A program made the translations under genes and the position numbers. From Citreicoccus inhibens (GTDB lineage: Bacteria; Myxococcota; Myxococcia; Myxococcales; Myxococcaceae), in NCBI RefSeq assembly GCF_019039035.1, contig NZ_JAHNZT010000054.1, positions 1 through 33,650 of the forward strand: DNA of 33,650 nt, written 5' to 3'. Shown here one piece after another: positions 1 through 9,819 of the stretch (position 1 is the first letter of the stretch; each line of letters starts with the position of its first letter). Below the pieces are notes generated by a model. It did not search any database and was not told the origin of the DNA. It saw only the letters and a list, made by a program, of their open reading frames with translations.

Positions 1-2130
1 CGCATTGAGGACGCCCCCCACCACGGACACGACAGCGGAGACGACGGACACCAGCACGCCCACGACAGCGGCGATGTTGCCGATGGCAAACCCGATGGCT
101 TGCCCCATGAGAGTCCACAAGCTGCCGTCCTCGCGCGCAGCATTGGTGGTGCCCAAGAGGCCCGAGAGCGCACTGCCCAAAGCTCGCCCCAACTGCTGGA
201 GGCTGGCGAAGAGGACGTCAACGCCGCCCTTCATGTAGCCCCACTGGCTCGCCAGGCCCTCCACCACTTCCGCTGTGGCCGTCATGCCCAGGACGACGAA
301 GTCGAAGACGCGAGCGAGAGCGCGTCCCACCGTCGCTCCCGCGTCGCCGAAAGCGGCGAACTTCGCCGCAGCCGTGGCCGCGTCGTCCCTCTCGGAGAGG
401 AAGCCCATCGCCTCGCCCACCCGCTGCAGCGTCGCTTGGAAGGCGTCGAGGGTAGGGCGCGCGGCTTCGAGCCCAGAGGAGAAGCCGTCGGCGATGCCTG
501 AGAAGAAGCTGTGGATGCGGTGGGCCCACAGGTAGACGTTGATGAGGAAGTCCTTCAGCCCTCCATTCTCCGCGAGGGCCAGCTCCGCCCGCACCGCACC
601 GGAGAAGCCGCCGTCGGTGAAGAGCTGGACGAGGCCGCGGAAGGCGAGTGTCACCCGCTCCTGGACACGCTCGACGAAGTCGCCCAGGCCCCCGAGGTTG
701 TTGCGGACGGCGTAGGCGAGGCCCGCCACCGCGACGCCCAGGAGGACGACTGCCCCCACGGCCGGAAGTACGGTGGCGAGGAACCCGCCCACGGTGAGGC
801 CCAGCACCTTGAGGCCCACCACCAGCAGTGCCAGGCCCACCTGGCCTGAGACGACAGCACCGACGAGGGCGATGACACTGCCAGCTGCCAGGGTGAAGGC
901 CGCGAGCGCGCGCTTCACCGGGCTGGGCAACGCCTCGAAGACGCCCAGCACCCCTTTCACTGCGTCGGCGACGAGGGTGACGAGAGGCTTCAACCCCGCA
1001 TCGAAGGGCTCGCCCAGGACGACGGCCAGCGCCTCCATGCGCCCGGCCAGCAGCTTCTTCTGGCCCTCGTAGGTGTCGAGCATCTGCTGGCGAAACTGCT
1101 CGGCCGTGCCCCCTGCATGCTTGAACTCGTCGCGCAGGTACTCGAGGGCCGCGCCGCCTCGGACGACTTCGCCGGTTTGCTTGCGCACGCCGCCAGTGAG
1201 CTGCGTGAGGATGGCATTCACACCTCCGAGAGCCTCTCGGCCGAACGTCTTCAGCAGGAAGGCGCTGCGCTGAGCCGCCGTCATGCGCTCGAGAGCGGGG
1301 GACAATTCATCGAGGATGCCGAGGAAGCTGCGGAAGTTGCCACCCGCGTCCGTGACGGCGACACCGACGCCGCGCAACTGTTGCTGCACCTCCGGGTCCG
1401 CCATGCGCTCCATGGAGACGGCCACGGCGGTGGAGGCGCGCTCCACGCCCGGGACGACATTCTTGACCAACCCCAAGGCGATGAGCGCCTCGGGCAGCTT
1501 CTGGTTGAGTGCCTGTGCGCCTCGGGCTGCCGTGCCCAGGGCCAGGGGCAGCTCATTCGCGTTGAGTGCGAAGACGTTGACGGCCTGGAGCATCTGGTCG
1601 ACGGAGAGGGAGGCCTTGTCGATTGAGAGGCCGAAGGCCTTCATCGCCTGCGACGCGAGGCCCGCGGCGCCTTGGGGCGTCAGCTCCCCCAGCGAGCCTC
1701 CGGCCAAATCCAGGACGGGCTGCAGCAGCTTCATTGCCTCCGCGGCGGTGTAGCCGGCCTGGGTGAGCTCTCGCAGGCCGAGCACGGACTCGGTGGGCGT
1801 GAATTGCGTGGCGAGGCTTGCCTGAAGGGCCGCGTCACGAAGTTGCCGCAACTCCTCGGCCGAGGCTCCGGAGACGGCGGCCACGCCCGCCACGGCCTGC
1901 CCGAACTCACCGGCGGCGTTGGCCAGGGACAGCGACGCGCCGATGGTGACGGCCCCAGCCGAGACGAGGGCCATGCCGACGCCGAGCCGCTGGAAGGCCC
2001 CCTCAATGCGAGCCGTGCCCAACCCCACGCGCCTGTCGAGGGATGTGAAGTTGCGCTCGACGCCTTGGAACGTGTCCGAGGCCAAGTCCCGAGCGGTGAA
2101 AACGAAACCCATGCCAAAGTTGTTGAGCAA
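1..2130 (-). CDS. Phage tail tape measure protein, TP901-type (partial, runs off left edge)
   Basis: The reading frame is open for 710 codons from 2130 to the window edge. The protein sets tail length and is expected inside the tail tube. The N-terminal part has the usual TP901 tape-measure pattern: an Ala/Gly-rich start, then 'GAAGLASQAMKAFGL' and 'TDAGGNFRSFLGILDEL'. Hydrophobic segments lie around residues 400-475 and again near residue 675 to the edge. The chosen start is TTG at 2130, because an in-frame TAG sits two codons upstream and AAGG lies 6 bases before the TTG. The next in-frame ATG, at 2112, is too far from that ribosome site. The start lies only 3 bases after the stop of the preceding small gene. 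Assignment is from sequence pattern only, but position after tube and assembly genes agrees. Confidence 0.9.
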   Translation of the reverse strand, partial: MLNNFGMGFVFTARDLASDTFQGVERNFTSLDRRVGLGTARIEGAFQRLGVGMALVSAGAVTIGASLSLANAAGEFGQAVAGVAAVSGASAEELRQLRDAALQASLATQFTPTESVLGLRELTQAGYTAAEAMKLLQPVLDLAGGSLGELTPQGAAGLASQAMKAFGLSIDKASLSVDQMLQAVNVFALNANELPLALGTAARGAQALNQKLPEALIALGLVKNVVPGVERASTAVAVSMERMADPEVQQQLRGVGVAVTDAGGNFRSFLGILDELSPALERMTAAQRSAFLLKTFGREALGGVNAILTQLTGGVRKQTGEVVRGGAALEYLRDEFKHAGGTAEQFRQQMLDTYEGQKKLLAGRMEALAVVLGEPFDAGLKPLVTLVADAVKGVLGVFEALPSPVKRALAAFTLAAGSVIALVGAVVSGQVGLALLVVGLKVLGLTVGGFLATVLPAVGAVVLLGVAVAGLAYAVRNNLGGLGDFVERVQERVTLAFRGLVQLFTDGGFSGAVRAELALAENGGLKDFLINVYLWAHRIHSFFSGIADGFSSGLEAARPTLDAFQATLQRVGEAMGFLSERDDAATAAAKFAAFGDAGATVGRALARVFDFVVLGMTATAEVVEGLASQWGYMKGGVDVLFASLQQLGRALGSALSGLLGTTNAAREDGSLWTLMGQAIGFAIGNIAAVVGVLVSVVSAVVSVVGGVLNA

Positions 2131-2133
2131 TCG

Positions 2134-2325
2134 CTACCTTCGCTTCGAGGACTGCCCCAAGGCCTTCGCCTCGCGACTGCGTTGTTGGCCGATGCGCTCG
2201 AGGAGCCAGTCCCTGTCCGAGGTGGGCAGCTCCAGGGCGTCACCCAGAGAGGCTGTGAGGCCGCTTCCCCCGTGCTGCTGCCAGCACAGGTTGAAGAGGC
2301 CCTCGCGCCACGTCTCTAGCGTCAC
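2134..2325 (-). CDS. Small tail assembly protein (probable chaperone) before the tape measure
   Basis: A 63-residue protein, with the acidic/basic stretch '[17 protein letters not shown]' and a Lys/Arg-rich end. The GTG at 2325 overlaps the TGA of the upstream gene as GTGA, which favours translational coupling over the more distant ATG at 2439 that would overlap the upstream gene by 118 bases. Small proteins in this slot, between a tail assembly gene and the tape measure, are usually tail assembly chaperones. I do not recognise the family itself, so the role is inferred from position. Confidence 0.6.
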   Translation of the reverse strand: MTLETWREGLFNLCWQQHGGSGLTASLGDALELPTSDRDWLLERIGQQRSREAKALGQSSKRR

Positions 2326-3092
2326 GCCGGGGAAGAGGTGGAGCGCTCCCGGCGTCTCGCTGTCCGCTGCGTCCCCGGAAGGAAGAAGCCTCGGTCGAAA
2401 GGGAGTTCCACCTCCTGGCGTAGGAAACACTCGGGGCACTCGACCTCGAGAGTCGTGTCCACGCCGCAGTCCACACGGTCGAACTCGTCGACGAGGAAGT
2501 CGGCGTCGCGCAGGGTGAGGTCCTCGATGAAGCGCCGCTTGTCGCGCGCGTCCACGCCGTCGACGTCCAGTACCCGGTAGGCGAGGACGGAGGAGAGCAG
2601 CTTCTCCGGCGCGGCACGCTGGAGCTGCGGCAGCCGTCGCTCGTCCTCGCCAGTCATCAGCCGGAATCGCACGCGCTTGCCGGCATCAGGTAGCGTTGTC
2701 TCGAAGCGGTTACCAGCGACGACGGCCGCGCGGCTGGCCTCCGTGAGGGAGCGCACCGGCAGCTGCGTCAAGTCCAGCTCCCAGTCGATGCGGGCTCGGC
2801 ACGAAGCGCTCTGGCAGTGGACGGCGAAGACGTACTCGGGCCCGTAGGTGAGGATGCGAATCTGGAGCAGGGCGAAGAAGCGGTCCCCCTGGAGCACCTG
2901 GCCCCAGTTCACCTTTCCGTCGGCGAAGGAATAGGGGTCTGCGTCCAGCATCTCTTCCCAACATGCGGCGAGCAGCTCGTCCACCTGGCCGCCGCTCTTC
3001 GCCAGCTTGCGGTCAGCGAGGACGCGCTCTTCGCGCACCTTCATGCCGCGGATGCGGCCCGTCAGCCCCGAGGGGCAAGTGATCTCCGCCAT
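2322..3092 (-). CDS. Baseplate/tail assembly protein, T4 gp26/gp51-like
   Basis: A 256-residue protein starting '[20 protein letters not shown]'. It contains two Cys pairs, one in '[14 protein letters not shown]' and one in '[14 protein letters not shown]', and '[11 protein letters not shown]' in the middle. This layout resembles the T4 base-plate protein family found between tail tube and tape measure in many contractile phages. GGAGG lies 6 bases before the ATG. It is the first gene after the leftward promoter-like motif at 3110-3142. Family call is from remembered pattern and is moderately sure; the tail role is well supported by position. Confidence 0.6.
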   Translation of the reverse strand: MAEITCPSGLTGRIRGMKVREERVLADRKLAKSGGQVDELLAACWEEMLDADPYSFADGKVNWGQVLQGDRFFALLQIRILTYGPEYVFAVHCQSASCRARIDWELDLTQLPVRSLTEASRAAVVAGNRFETTLPDAGKRVRFRLMTGEDERRLPQLQRAAPEKLLSSVLAYRVLDVDGVDARDKRRFIEDLTLRDADFLVDEFDRVDCGVDTTLEVECPECFLRQEVELPFDRGFFLPGTQRTARRRERSTSSPA

Positions 3093-3109
3093 GGCCTTCC
3101 TCCGGGAAG

Positions 3110-3142
3110 GACAAAGGCTTTGGGCGGCAAATCGGGGACATC
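3110..3142 (-). promoter_or_regulatory. Phage late promoter-like motif, copy A
   Basis: Read on the minus strand this is GATGTCCCCGATTT, 11 variable bases, then CCTTTGTC. Copies at 14081-14113 and 18231-18263 have the same 14 bases, the same spacing and CCTTTGT. It ends 17 bases before the ATG of the tail assembly gene at 3092, with the ribosome site GGAGG in between. The two conserved blocks are spaced like -35 and -10 elements. Promoter function is inferred. Confidence 0.65.
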
Positions 3143-3185
3143 AAAGGGCAATGGATGGCTAGGAGGGCAGGGTAGAGTTCTTCCC

Positions 3186-3836
3186 ATGCCCGCTGATGTC
3201 ATTCCGTTGGAGTTTGCTCGTTGGCTTCGCGACCACCCGGAGAAGGCCCGTCGCCTCGTCGTCTGTCTTGAGGCCTGGGGGATGATGACGACGCTGAGCG
3301 ACATGATGGATTGGGCTGTTGAGGAGGGGTACCGCTCCGACAGCCCGGTGACGCCCGAGTTGAAGAGGAAGACTCGGGAGGACGCCCTCGATGCGTTGCG
3401 TAGCGTGTTCGCTGACCTCGGCGCAGCACTCCCGAAGCGGCTCAGTCAAGAGAAGGAGGACAAGTTGCTTGAGATGGGCGTCAGCGCCGTCTACGGCAAC
3501 CTTCATCCGAATCCGGAAGCGCGGAAAGCAGAGTCCGAGCCTGCAGCCTCGCCTCGGCTATTCGCCGTCCAGTGGCCTGACCGCACGGTCAGCTTCGTCT
3601 ACGCACGCAGCAGAACGGAAGCAGTCATTACCCTCGACGAATGGATTGCCGACTGCGAACCACACGAGTTGGTCGAAGTCGACCCGCGAGTGGCTCTGAC
3701 ACTTCGTCCGAAGAAAGTCCGGGACGGCGACGTTCAGATTGACCTGGAGGATGTGGATTACCGCCTCCACGAGTTCATGTCCGAGGAGTTCCCAACCTTC
3801 TTCAAGCTGCCGAAGCCAAAGAAGAAGGGCGGTTGA
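3186..3836 (+). CDS. Hypothetical cargo protein inside the tail operon
   Basis: A 216-residue protein starting 'MPADVIPLEFARWLRDHPEK'. It is one of few plus-strand genes among the leftward virion genes, and its stop codon abuts the tail tube stop with no gap. It has an acidic/basic helical first half, a 'FAVQWPDRTVSFVYA' beta-like segment and a Lys-rich tail (KLPKPKKKGG). There is no signal peptide, membrane segment or motif I recognise. The ATG at 3186 is preceded by AGGAGG only at a distance of about 20 bases, so the ribosome site is weak. The opposite strand and the promoter-like motif on its left mark it as a cargo ('moron') gene. Confidence 0.75.
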   Translation: MPADVIPLEFARWLRDHPEKARRLVVCLEAWGMMTTLSDMMDWAVEEGYRSDSPVTPELKRKTREDALDALRSVFADLGAALPKRLSQEKEDKLLEMGVSAVYGNLHPNPEARKAESEPAASPRLFAVQWPDRTVSFVYARSRTEAVITLDEWIADCEPHELVEVDPRVALTLRPKKVRDGDVQIDLEDVDYRLHEFMSEEFPTFFKLPKPKKKGG

Positions 3837-4301
<465 letters not shown>

Positions 4302-4312
4302 GGAGAGACTCC

Positions 4313-6529
4313 TTACGCGCCCGCCGAGGCCAGCTCGGCTTCGAGAGCACGGGTGTCCTGGGCGATGCGCAGGACGATGAACTCCGCGGGCTTGTTGGTA
4401 GCGAGCCCCACGCGCGCCACCAGTTGGCCTGCGAAGACGACGGACGGAGGGTTGAGGGACTCGGACGCGTCAACGAAGAAGGCCTTCTCAGGCTCCATGC
4501 TGCGGAAGGCTCCGTTGCGCATTTGCACGAGTAGGAAGGCGCTGACGAATCGCCGCACTTGGGCGCGCAGTCCCTCGGTGTTGTTGCGGTGCCTCGCGAA
4601 CTCGAGTCCGGCCTTGAGGCTTTTCTCAATGAAGGACACCCCGCGCCGCTCGCCGACGTAGGGGAAGTTGCCGCCGGCCTTCAGCGTGCGGCTGCCGTCG
4701 ATGAAGCGCGGCAAGCCGGGCCCGGTGGTGAGCGGGTTGACGCGGTGGGGATAGACGACGTCGCGCTTCTTCTCCTCCAGCACCTCGTTGGACTCGAAGC
4801 CGAGGACACCCAGCATGCGCCCCGCTTCGATGCCCGCGGGCGAGTCATACACACCGCCCGGGCGCGCGGAGTCGTTGCGCGCGAAGACGCCCGCGATGAT
4901 GCCGGAGGGCGGGACGACGACTTGCTCCACGTTGCCGAAGACGCCGCGCGCGGGGTTGAGCACCTTGACGCGGGGCCAGTACAGCGCGGCGTGCTCGGAC
5001 AGGCCTTCGAGGGCGGCCTCTTCGGAGACATAGGAGACGATGTCCGTGGCGCCGTAGCCCGCGGGCGAGTCCAAGACAGCGAAGGCCAGGCCGTCGCGCG
5101 CCACCTCGCAGTAGCGCACCATGGCGTTGTGGACGGCAGGCGTGGCCCGGCCGGGTACCAGGAGGAGCGACAGCTCCTGCACGGAGTCCAGCGCGTAGAG
5201 GCCCGTCTTCGTCGCCTCGGAGCCGATAAAGTCGGAGTCGCCAAGGCCAACAAGTCCGTCGGAGCCACCCGAGAGGGCTACCGTCTGCACGTCCGGGACG
5301 GCGCCCGGCTCCACCAGGAAAGCCTCGACGTAGCGAGAGCCGGTGCGCGCGTCGTTGAGGGCGCGCTCGACGTACCGCGCGTCGCCCTCGATGCTTGTGA
5401 GGTTGGGGAAGGACTCGCGGTAGGTGCCGTCCTCGAGGATGAGGACGTCGAAGGAGTCGGGCGAGCCGTTGGTGGCGGCGCGCACCTCCACCTCCAGCCG
5501 GTTGGCGTAGGCGCCCGCGTCCGTGGCAGCCAGGCGCAGGACGTCCATGTCTCCGGACGCCGCGCCCTGATGCAGCAGCGAGTCGAGCCCCAGCCCGAGG
5601 CTCGCGTCCCCTTGCACACGCAGGGAAGCGCCAGGCCCCGTGGCCAGAGTGCGCAGCTGCAGCGTCCCCAGGGAAGACGCCTCCACACGCACGCCCGCCA
5701 CCGAGGCCTCAACAAGGGAGCGCACCTCGTTGAGCTCAACGGCGCGCAGACTCTGGACGTTGCCCGTGCCCACCTGGGGCCCAAGCGGGAAGCCGAAGAC
5801 AGCGTTGGCCACCTCGTCGCCCACCTCCAGGCGACTGGCCGCCCCGAGGGTGTCGCTGGAGATTCTCAGCGCGCCGGCCTCGACGGTGGCGCGTCCCCCG
5901 ACGAGGCCTGCGTTGAGGACAGCAGCCACCTCCTCCGGCGTGGCCTGCGTCGCGTCGGCGAAGTCCCCCGCGCTGAATGAGACGAAGACGTCCCGCGCGC
6001 CGTCGACACGCACGCGGAGCGCCTGGCCGGCGGTAAGCGCATAGGGGCCCGGGCGGCTCGCTACGACGGAGGCCGCCGTCCCAGCGAAAGCCACGTCCAC
6101 CGCCGCGCCGCCGTTGACGGCCACCTCCAGGTGCTGACCGTTCGCCAGAGTGAAGGGAGGGCGGAGGGTGCCCCAGGCGACAGCGGGCGTGGGCCCGCCG
6201 CCCGTGGTGAGCGCTGCCGTCGCCCGCGTGGCCGTGTGCGACTCGGGGTTGGCGGCGTCCTCGTAATGGACGGTGCGCACCACCCACAGGTGGCTGCCGC
6301 CATTCTCGAAGAACCCCATGGCCGCGAGGGCCAAGTCCGAGTCCGGCGTGAAGCCGCCGAAGGTGGCCTGGTAGTCCTCCATGGTGGTGCACAGCACGGG
6401 CTTGCCGATGGGGCCACGCTCCGCCAGGCCTACGGCCCCCGCCACGGACGTAGGCGCGGAGGGGATGCCGCGGACGCGGGGCTCCTCCTCCACCACGACA
6501 ACCTTGGACGACAGCAACTCACGGCTCAC
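4313..6529 (-). CDS. Contractile tail sheath protein
   Basis: A 738-residue sheath protein. The N-terminus has '[20 protein letters not shown]' and '[20 protein letters not shown]', and the C-terminal third has '[20 protein letters not shown]' and '[15 protein letters not shown]', all hallmarks of phage sheaths. It contracts to drive the tube into the cell. A large Ala/Gly-rich middle region (about residues 110-420) is longer than in small sheaths and is probably a surface-exposed insert. The GTG at 6529 overlaps the upstream stop as GTGA, with GAGG 6 bases before it. The frame stays open upstream of this, but that extension is inside the previous genes. It shows that the phage has a contractile tail. 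Confidence 0.95.
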   Translation of the reverse strand: MSRELLSSKVVVVEEEPRVRGIPSAPTSVAGAVGLAERGPIGKPVLCTTMEDYQATFGGFTPDSDLALAAMGFFENGGSHLWVVRTVHYEDAANPESHTATRATAALTTGGGPTPAVAWGTLRPPFTLANGQHLEVAVNGGAAVDVAFAGTAASVVASRPGPYALTAGQALRVRVDGARDVFVSFSAGDFADATQATPEEVAAVLNAGLVGGRATVEAGALRISSDTLGAASRLEVGDEVANAVFGFPLGPQVGTGNVQSLRAVELNEVRSLVEASVAGVRVEASSLGTLQLRTLATGPGASLRVQGDASLGLGLDSLLHQGAASGDMDVLRLAATDAGAYANRLEVEVRAATNGSPDSFDVLILEDGTYRESFPNLTSIEGDARYVERALNDARTGSRYVEAFLVEPGAVPDVQTVALSGGSDGLVGLGDSDFIGSEATKTGLYALDSVQELSLLLVPGRATPAVHNAMVRYCEVARDGLAFAVLDSPAGYGATDIVSYVSEEAALEGLSEHAALYWPRVKVLNPARGVFGNVEQVVVPPSGIIAGVFARNDSARPGGVYDSPAGIEAGRMLGVLGFESNEVLEEKKRDVVYPHRVNPLTTGPGLPRFIDGSRTLKAGGNFPYVGERRGVSFIEKSLKAGLEFARHRNNTEGLRAQVRRFVSAFLLVQMRNGAFRSMEPEKAFFVDASESLNPPSVVFAGQLVARVGLATNKPAEFIVLRIAQDTRALEAELASAGA

Positions 6530-6879
6530 GGCGCACCTCGCTTCTTCCGGGGCGCACGCGCAGCGGCCTCCGGCATGGAGTGGGACGGGGCTGGCAGCGC
6601 GGGGCTCGACACAGGCGCTCGAGCCTCCTGCGCCACCTGGCGTTTCACCGCGACGTCGCCTCGGCGGACAGCCGCGGCCACGGACGCCACTTGCAGGACG
6701 GCCTCCGGCAGGCCTGCCAGCGAGACTCCGGCCGCGAGGGTGAGAGAGGCGGGCAGTCGGCGGCCTCCACGGCCTGGTTGCAGGCTGCAGGCGCACTCGC
6801 CACAGGCCAGGCAGTACGCCTCGTGGGACAAAAGGAATGTGAGGAGCCTGCCCAGGGCATTGGTGAGGGTGACACTCAT
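6526..6879 (-). CDS. Hypothetical virion-operon protein with Cys cluster
   Basis: A 117-residue protein. It begins '[20 protein letters not shown]' and then has a tight Cys cluster (C-x2-C-x2-C-x-C) in '[10 protein letters not shown]' that could bind a metal. The rest is Ala/Pro-rich and ends in a basic tail ([10 protein letters not shown]). It overlaps the IPT-domain gene upstream by 4 bases (ATGA) and the sheath start downstream (GTGA), so it is part of the operon. The family is not recognised. Confidence 0.7.
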   Translation of the reverse strand: MSVTLTNALGRLLTFLLSHEAYCLACGECACSLQPGRGGRRLPASLTLAAGVSLAGLPEAVLQVASVAAAVRRGDVAVKRQVAQEARAPVSSPALPAPSHSMPEAAARAPRKKRGAP

Positions 6880-7778
6880 GAGGTGCCTCCAGAGAGAGAG
6901 TCCGTGTCGAGATGCGCCTCGGCGACGGCCTTGCCGATGTCGAGGGGTAGGCCCTCGTCCACGTCAAAGCCGCGCACGAGGAATCCCCAAGTGAAGGCGC
7001 GCACGTCGTCGCGGCTGCCGAGCTGCGTGCGCGCTTCGCCGTCCGCGTCCATTTCCCAGCGGACGGTGCCGCGCGAGGCGTCGTCCGCGTTGCGTGGCAT
7101 GACGAGCCACCGGTTGCGGTTGAGGAAGGTGGCCACGGCGGCCAGGAGGTTGAAGAGCTCGGCGGTACGCTCGGAGGCCACCGTGAGGGTGAAGGCCAAG
7201 TCCACCGTGTACGCGGGGCGCCTGCGCACCAGCTCCACGCCGGAGGGGCCCTCTGCGACGTCCTCGTGCAGCACGTTGGTGGAGTAGCGGCGACTCTCGC
7301 GCAGCGTGGGGCCCGACAACACCACCGAGGGCAGCGAGGCCATGGCGATGACGTTGAGGCCGTCCGCCACCGAGTCGTCGTAGTCGACGGAGACGCTGGC
7401 GCTGACGTTGGCCACCACCTGCTTCTTCAGCGCGCGCAGCAGCGTGCGCACGAGGCGCGTGAGGTCCGCCTCCTTGGCGATGCGCGGGCGCAGGTAGCGG
7501 TATGCCCCCGGCAGGACGACGGCTTGTCCCGGAATGGGGCGACCGTCCGCGGCGAGGTTGAGGACCTCCACGTCCACACGGCCCGCTTCGTGGGCCGGTG
7601 TCCGCACGTCCGCATACGAGGTGCCCGCCTCTTCACGGACGGAGAGCACCTCCGCGCGCAGTGCGCCCAGGCGGACGGCCACCCGCGCGGCGAAGCCCAC
7701 GCCAGCGAGGCGGAGAATGTCTCCGCCGCTGGTGGGCCCCGAAGGGGGCGTCACGGACGTGAGGGAGGGGACGGCCAT
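6876..7778 (-). CDS. Virion protein with N-terminal IPT/TIG domain
   Basis: A 300-residue protein. Residues 1 to about 70 look like an IPT/TIG immunoglobulin-like fold: '[19 protein letters not shown]' followed by '[11 protein letters not shown]'. The rest has beta-rich segments and '[20 protein letters not shown]', with no family I recognise. Such domains decorate capsids and tails. It sits between the gpG-like completion gene and the sheath operon, and shares the stop/start TAATG with the former. A structural role near the neck or sheath is inferred. Confidence 0.75.
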   Translation of the reverse strand: MAVPSLTSVTPPSGPTSGGDILRLAGVGFAARVAVRLGALRAEVLSVREEAGTSYADVRTPAHEAGRVDVEVLNLAADGRPIPGQAVVLPGAYRYLRPRIAKEADLTRLVRTLLRALKKQVVANVSASVSVDYDDSVADGLNVIAMASLPSVVLSGPTLRESRRYSTNVLHEDVAEGPSGVELVRRRPAYTVDLAFTLTVASERTAELFNLLAAVATFLNRNRWLVMPRNADDASRGTVRWEMDADGEARTQLGSRDDVRAFTWGFLVRGFDVDEGLPLDIGKAVAEAHLDTDSLSGGTS

Positions 7779-8374
7779 TACCCTGGCCCTCCGAGGTCCA
7801 ACTCCTTGGCGACGCGCAGAAGGAAGCGACGGCTGGCGCCCTGGCGGAACCGCGCGAAGGCAGGCCGCAGGAAGGGGCGCGCAGCCGTTTGCGTCACCAC
7901 GACGCCGCGCCCGCTGCCGCCGGTGGGCACCTGGCCCGCCTTGCGCATGAGGGCGAAGACGTAGCGGCGCATGCGCGGCGTCATGAGGATGACGACGGGA
8001 GGCCCGCCGTACTCCTGGAGCTGAGCCACGTCGACGAGGGACTCGCCGTCTGGACTCTTCGCGGTGCGCGAAATACCGATGAAGGCCTCGTCTCCCTCCA
8101 CGACGACACTGATGGAGTTGCGCAGCGCACCGGAGACGAGGAGCGCCTTCGTCCCGTTGAAGCCGGCCAACTGGCGCGCCGCGAGCGTGAGAGGCGAGGG
8201 TGGGCGAAGCGGCTCGCCACCCGGCGCCTGTTGGGTGAGGCCCTGCACCACCTCGTTGCGCAGGGCGTGCGCCTCCTGGCGAAGGGCCATCTGCAACGCC
8301 CCCTCCAGGCGCGAGGCGCCCGCCTCCAGCAGTTGGCGGGCCCGAGCCCAGTCTCCAGTGCGCAAGACGGCCAT
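7778..8374 (-). CDS. Tail completion / virion morphogenesis protein, Mu gpG or HK97 gp10-like
   Basis: A 198-residue protein. An N-terminal helical region is followed by '[20 protein letters not shown]', 'AFIGISRT', 'LQEYGG' and 'ARPFLRPAF', the pattern of phage neck proteins (inhibited edge, then repeated edge with 'G-x-LR-x-S', then the 'PARPFL' loop). These proteins close the head-tail joint. A GAGG site lies 5 bases before the ATG. It overlaps the next gene by TAATG. Confidence 0.75.
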   Translation of the reverse strand: MAVLRTGDWARARQLLEAGASRLEGALQMALRQEAHALRNEVVQGLTQQAPGGEPLRPPSPLTLAARQLAGFNGTKALLVSGALRNSISVVVEGDEAFIGISRTAKSPDGESLVDVAQLQEYGGPPVVILMTPRMRRYVFALMRKAGQVPTGGSGRGVVVTQTAARPFLRPAFARFRQGASRRFLLRVAKELDLGGPG

Positions 8375-8381
8375 GCCTGCC

Positions 8382-9023
8382 TCAGTCCTGCTTTGCCCGC
8401 AGGTGGGGCACGTGCGAGTTGAGCCACTCGAGGGCTGCGTGGGTGGCCTCGCGCACCACGGCGCCTCGGCGCACGGACGCTGAGGTGAGGGCCAGCGTGT
8501 GGGCGGCTACCTTGATGTCCTCGGGCCGGCAGCCATACCCGCGGAGCTTCTCCGCCAGCGCGCGAGGCGAGGGCGTGGAGCCGTATCGCCAGTAGTGCAG
8601 CTCGAGGTTGCAGGTGTAGGCCTCGGCCTCGTACTGTGCCCGAGAGGCGGGGCTGGTGAGGTAGTTCAGCTCGTAGCTGGGGCCCTCCTCGTCATGCTGG
8701 ACGACGTGCTGGTGCTCGTGGACGCACACCACGACTTGGCCCCACAAGTCCCATCCCCCCTGAGGCACACCCACCTCAAACGGCAGGTAGAGGGTGCGGC
8801 CCACCGTGGTGGTGAAGCGCTCGAGGAAGCGCTGCTTGTCGAGGATGCCCATGCGCTGGAGGGCCTCGGCGGCGAGCCGCATTTCGAGCGAGTCGGCCTT
8901 GCTGGCTGTCTTCGTGCGGAAGCGCTCCTGCATGGACTGCCAGAAGGCCACCACCTCCGAGGGCTGAATGTCGCGCTGGAAGAGGGGGCCGAAGCCCGGC
9001 AGCGACTGGAGGTAACCCTTCAC
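8382..9023 (-). CDS. Putative zinc metallopeptidase in the head-tail operon
   Basis: A 213-residue protein with HEHQH at residues 102-106, matching the zincin motif HExxH, preceded by the hydrophobic strand 'WGQVVVCV'. A conserved-looking '[15 protein letters not shown]' about 30 residues later could supply the third ligand (Glu134), as in gluzincins. No signal peptide is seen. The GTG at 9023 overlaps the previous stop as GTGA. Genes on both sides are virion genes, so it may be packaged or act in assembly, but activity is not shown by the sequence alone. Confidence 0.6.
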   Translation of the reverse strand: MKGYLQSLPGFGPLFQRDIQPSEVVAFWQSMQERFRTKTASKADSLEMRLAAEALQRMGILDKQRFLERFTTTVGRTLYLPFEVGVPQGGWDLWGQVVVCVHEHQHVVQHDEEGPSYELNYLTSPASRAQYEAEAYTCNLELHYWRYGSTPSPRALAEKLRGYGCRPEDIKVAAHTLALTSASVRRGAVVREATHAALEWLNSHVPHLRAKQD

Positions 9024-9298
9024 AGGACACCGCCTTGCGCACGGCTCGCGTCCGAGTCGGCCGGCACGCAGGTGTAGCCCGCGGCGTCCTCCTCATTCAC
9101 GTAGGCACAGGTGAAGGCGGCGCCGCTGTTATTGCTGACGGCGTCGCAGTCGACGAGCACCTGCCAGCTGCCGTCCGCGTTGCAGATTTGGGCGACGTTG
9201 CCCGCGCAGCGGGTGGCCATGGACGTACAGCCGTCCGGGGCTTTGCAGCGGGCCAAGAGGGCGGTGGCGAGCAGTGGCGCAGCGAGAAGCAGTTTCAC
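9020..9298 (-). CDS. Small secreted Cys-rich protein
   Basis: A 92-residue protein with a typical signal peptide (MKLLLAAPLLATALLARC) followed by a domain with about six cysteines ('DGCTSMATRCAGNVAQICNA', 'VLVDC', 'FTC', 'GYTC'), probably disulfide-bonded in the periplasm. The residue before the first Cys is Arg, so it is not a clean lipobox. It is coupled on both sides (GTGA overlaps) to virion genes, which is unusual for an exported protein. A host-surface or superinfection role is possible but only a guess. Confidence 0.65.
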   Translation of the reverse strand: MKLLLAAPLLATALLARCKAPDGCTSMATRCAGNVAQICNADGSWQVLVDCDAVSNNSGAAFTCAYVNEEDAAGYTCVPADSDASRAQGGVL

Positions 9299-9819
9299 GA
9301 GACACCTCGGGCCTGTGGCCTGTCGTTGAAGGTGACGAGCAGGAGGTTGCGGCGTGGCCTTCGCCGGTGGAGCCCGAAGCCCGTGGGGCGCGCCTCGGTG
9401 ACGTACAGTCCGGGCGGCGTCCTCACGGCTTGCACGAGGGTGCCCGTGACGTCGTAGAGGCTGCTCAGCCTGTCGCTGGGGCGGATGAGGGCGTCACCCG
9501 TGGCCGCGTCGACGAGGCCGAGGCGCTCCAAGTCTCGGAAGTGGAAGACGAGCTCGAGACTCGTCCGCGGGCTGTTGCCGGAAGGGGCCATGCGCAAGGA
9601 CTCAAAGGCCTCCGGCTCCACCTGGCAGGGGACACGCACGGGTGAAAATTCGCGGCGGAAGACTTCGGCCAGGCCGTCGTCGTCCATGTCGGCCAACACG
9701 GGCTCGCGGAAGTCCGCGTCGTAGCCACTGGCGTGAGGCCCTGGGCCGGGCCCTGCCATGGCGGCCGTGTCCAGGCGGTACACCTCCGCCAAGAAGGGGA
9801 AGATGAGCCTGCCTCGCAT
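9295..9819 (-). CDS. Hypothetical head-tail region protein
   Basis: A 174-residue protein beginning '[18 protein letters not shown]' with 'YDADFREPVL' and 'SPRTSLELVFHFRDLERLGL', ending in an Arg-rich tail. The ATG at 9819 overlaps the upstream TGA as TGATG, with GGAG before it. I do not recognise the family. Its place between the head-tail connector and the completion gene suggests a neck or stopper protein. Confidence 0.75.
   Translation of the reverse strand: MRGRLIFPFLAEVYRLDTAAMAGPGPGPHASGYDADFREPVLADMDDDGLAEVFRREFSPVRVPCQVEPEAFESLRMAPSGNSPRTSLELVFHFRDLERLGLVDAATGDALIRPSDRLSSLYDVTGTLVQAVRTPPGLYVTEARPTGFGLHRRRPRRNLLLVTFNDRPQARGVS

Noticed and set aside
1-2100. Long plus-strand open frames opposite the tape measure
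   Set aside because: They are typical shadows of a GC-rich gene; the minus frame is open throughout and has the expected family pattern.
2326-2439. ATG at 2439 as start of the small tail gene
   Set aside because: It would overlap the upstream gene by 118 bases; the GTG at 2325 overlaps the stop as GTGA, the usual pattern here.
2817-3185. Upstream extension of the plus-strand gene at 3186
   Set aside because: It runs antisense through the tail assembly gene and the promoter-like motif, and the sequence is not protein-like.
6530-6967. Longer tail sheath frame of 884 codons
   Set aside because: The first 146 codons lie over two other coupled genes and are Arg/Pro-rich; the GTG at 6529 with GAGG and a GTGA overlap gives a normal sheath N-terminus.
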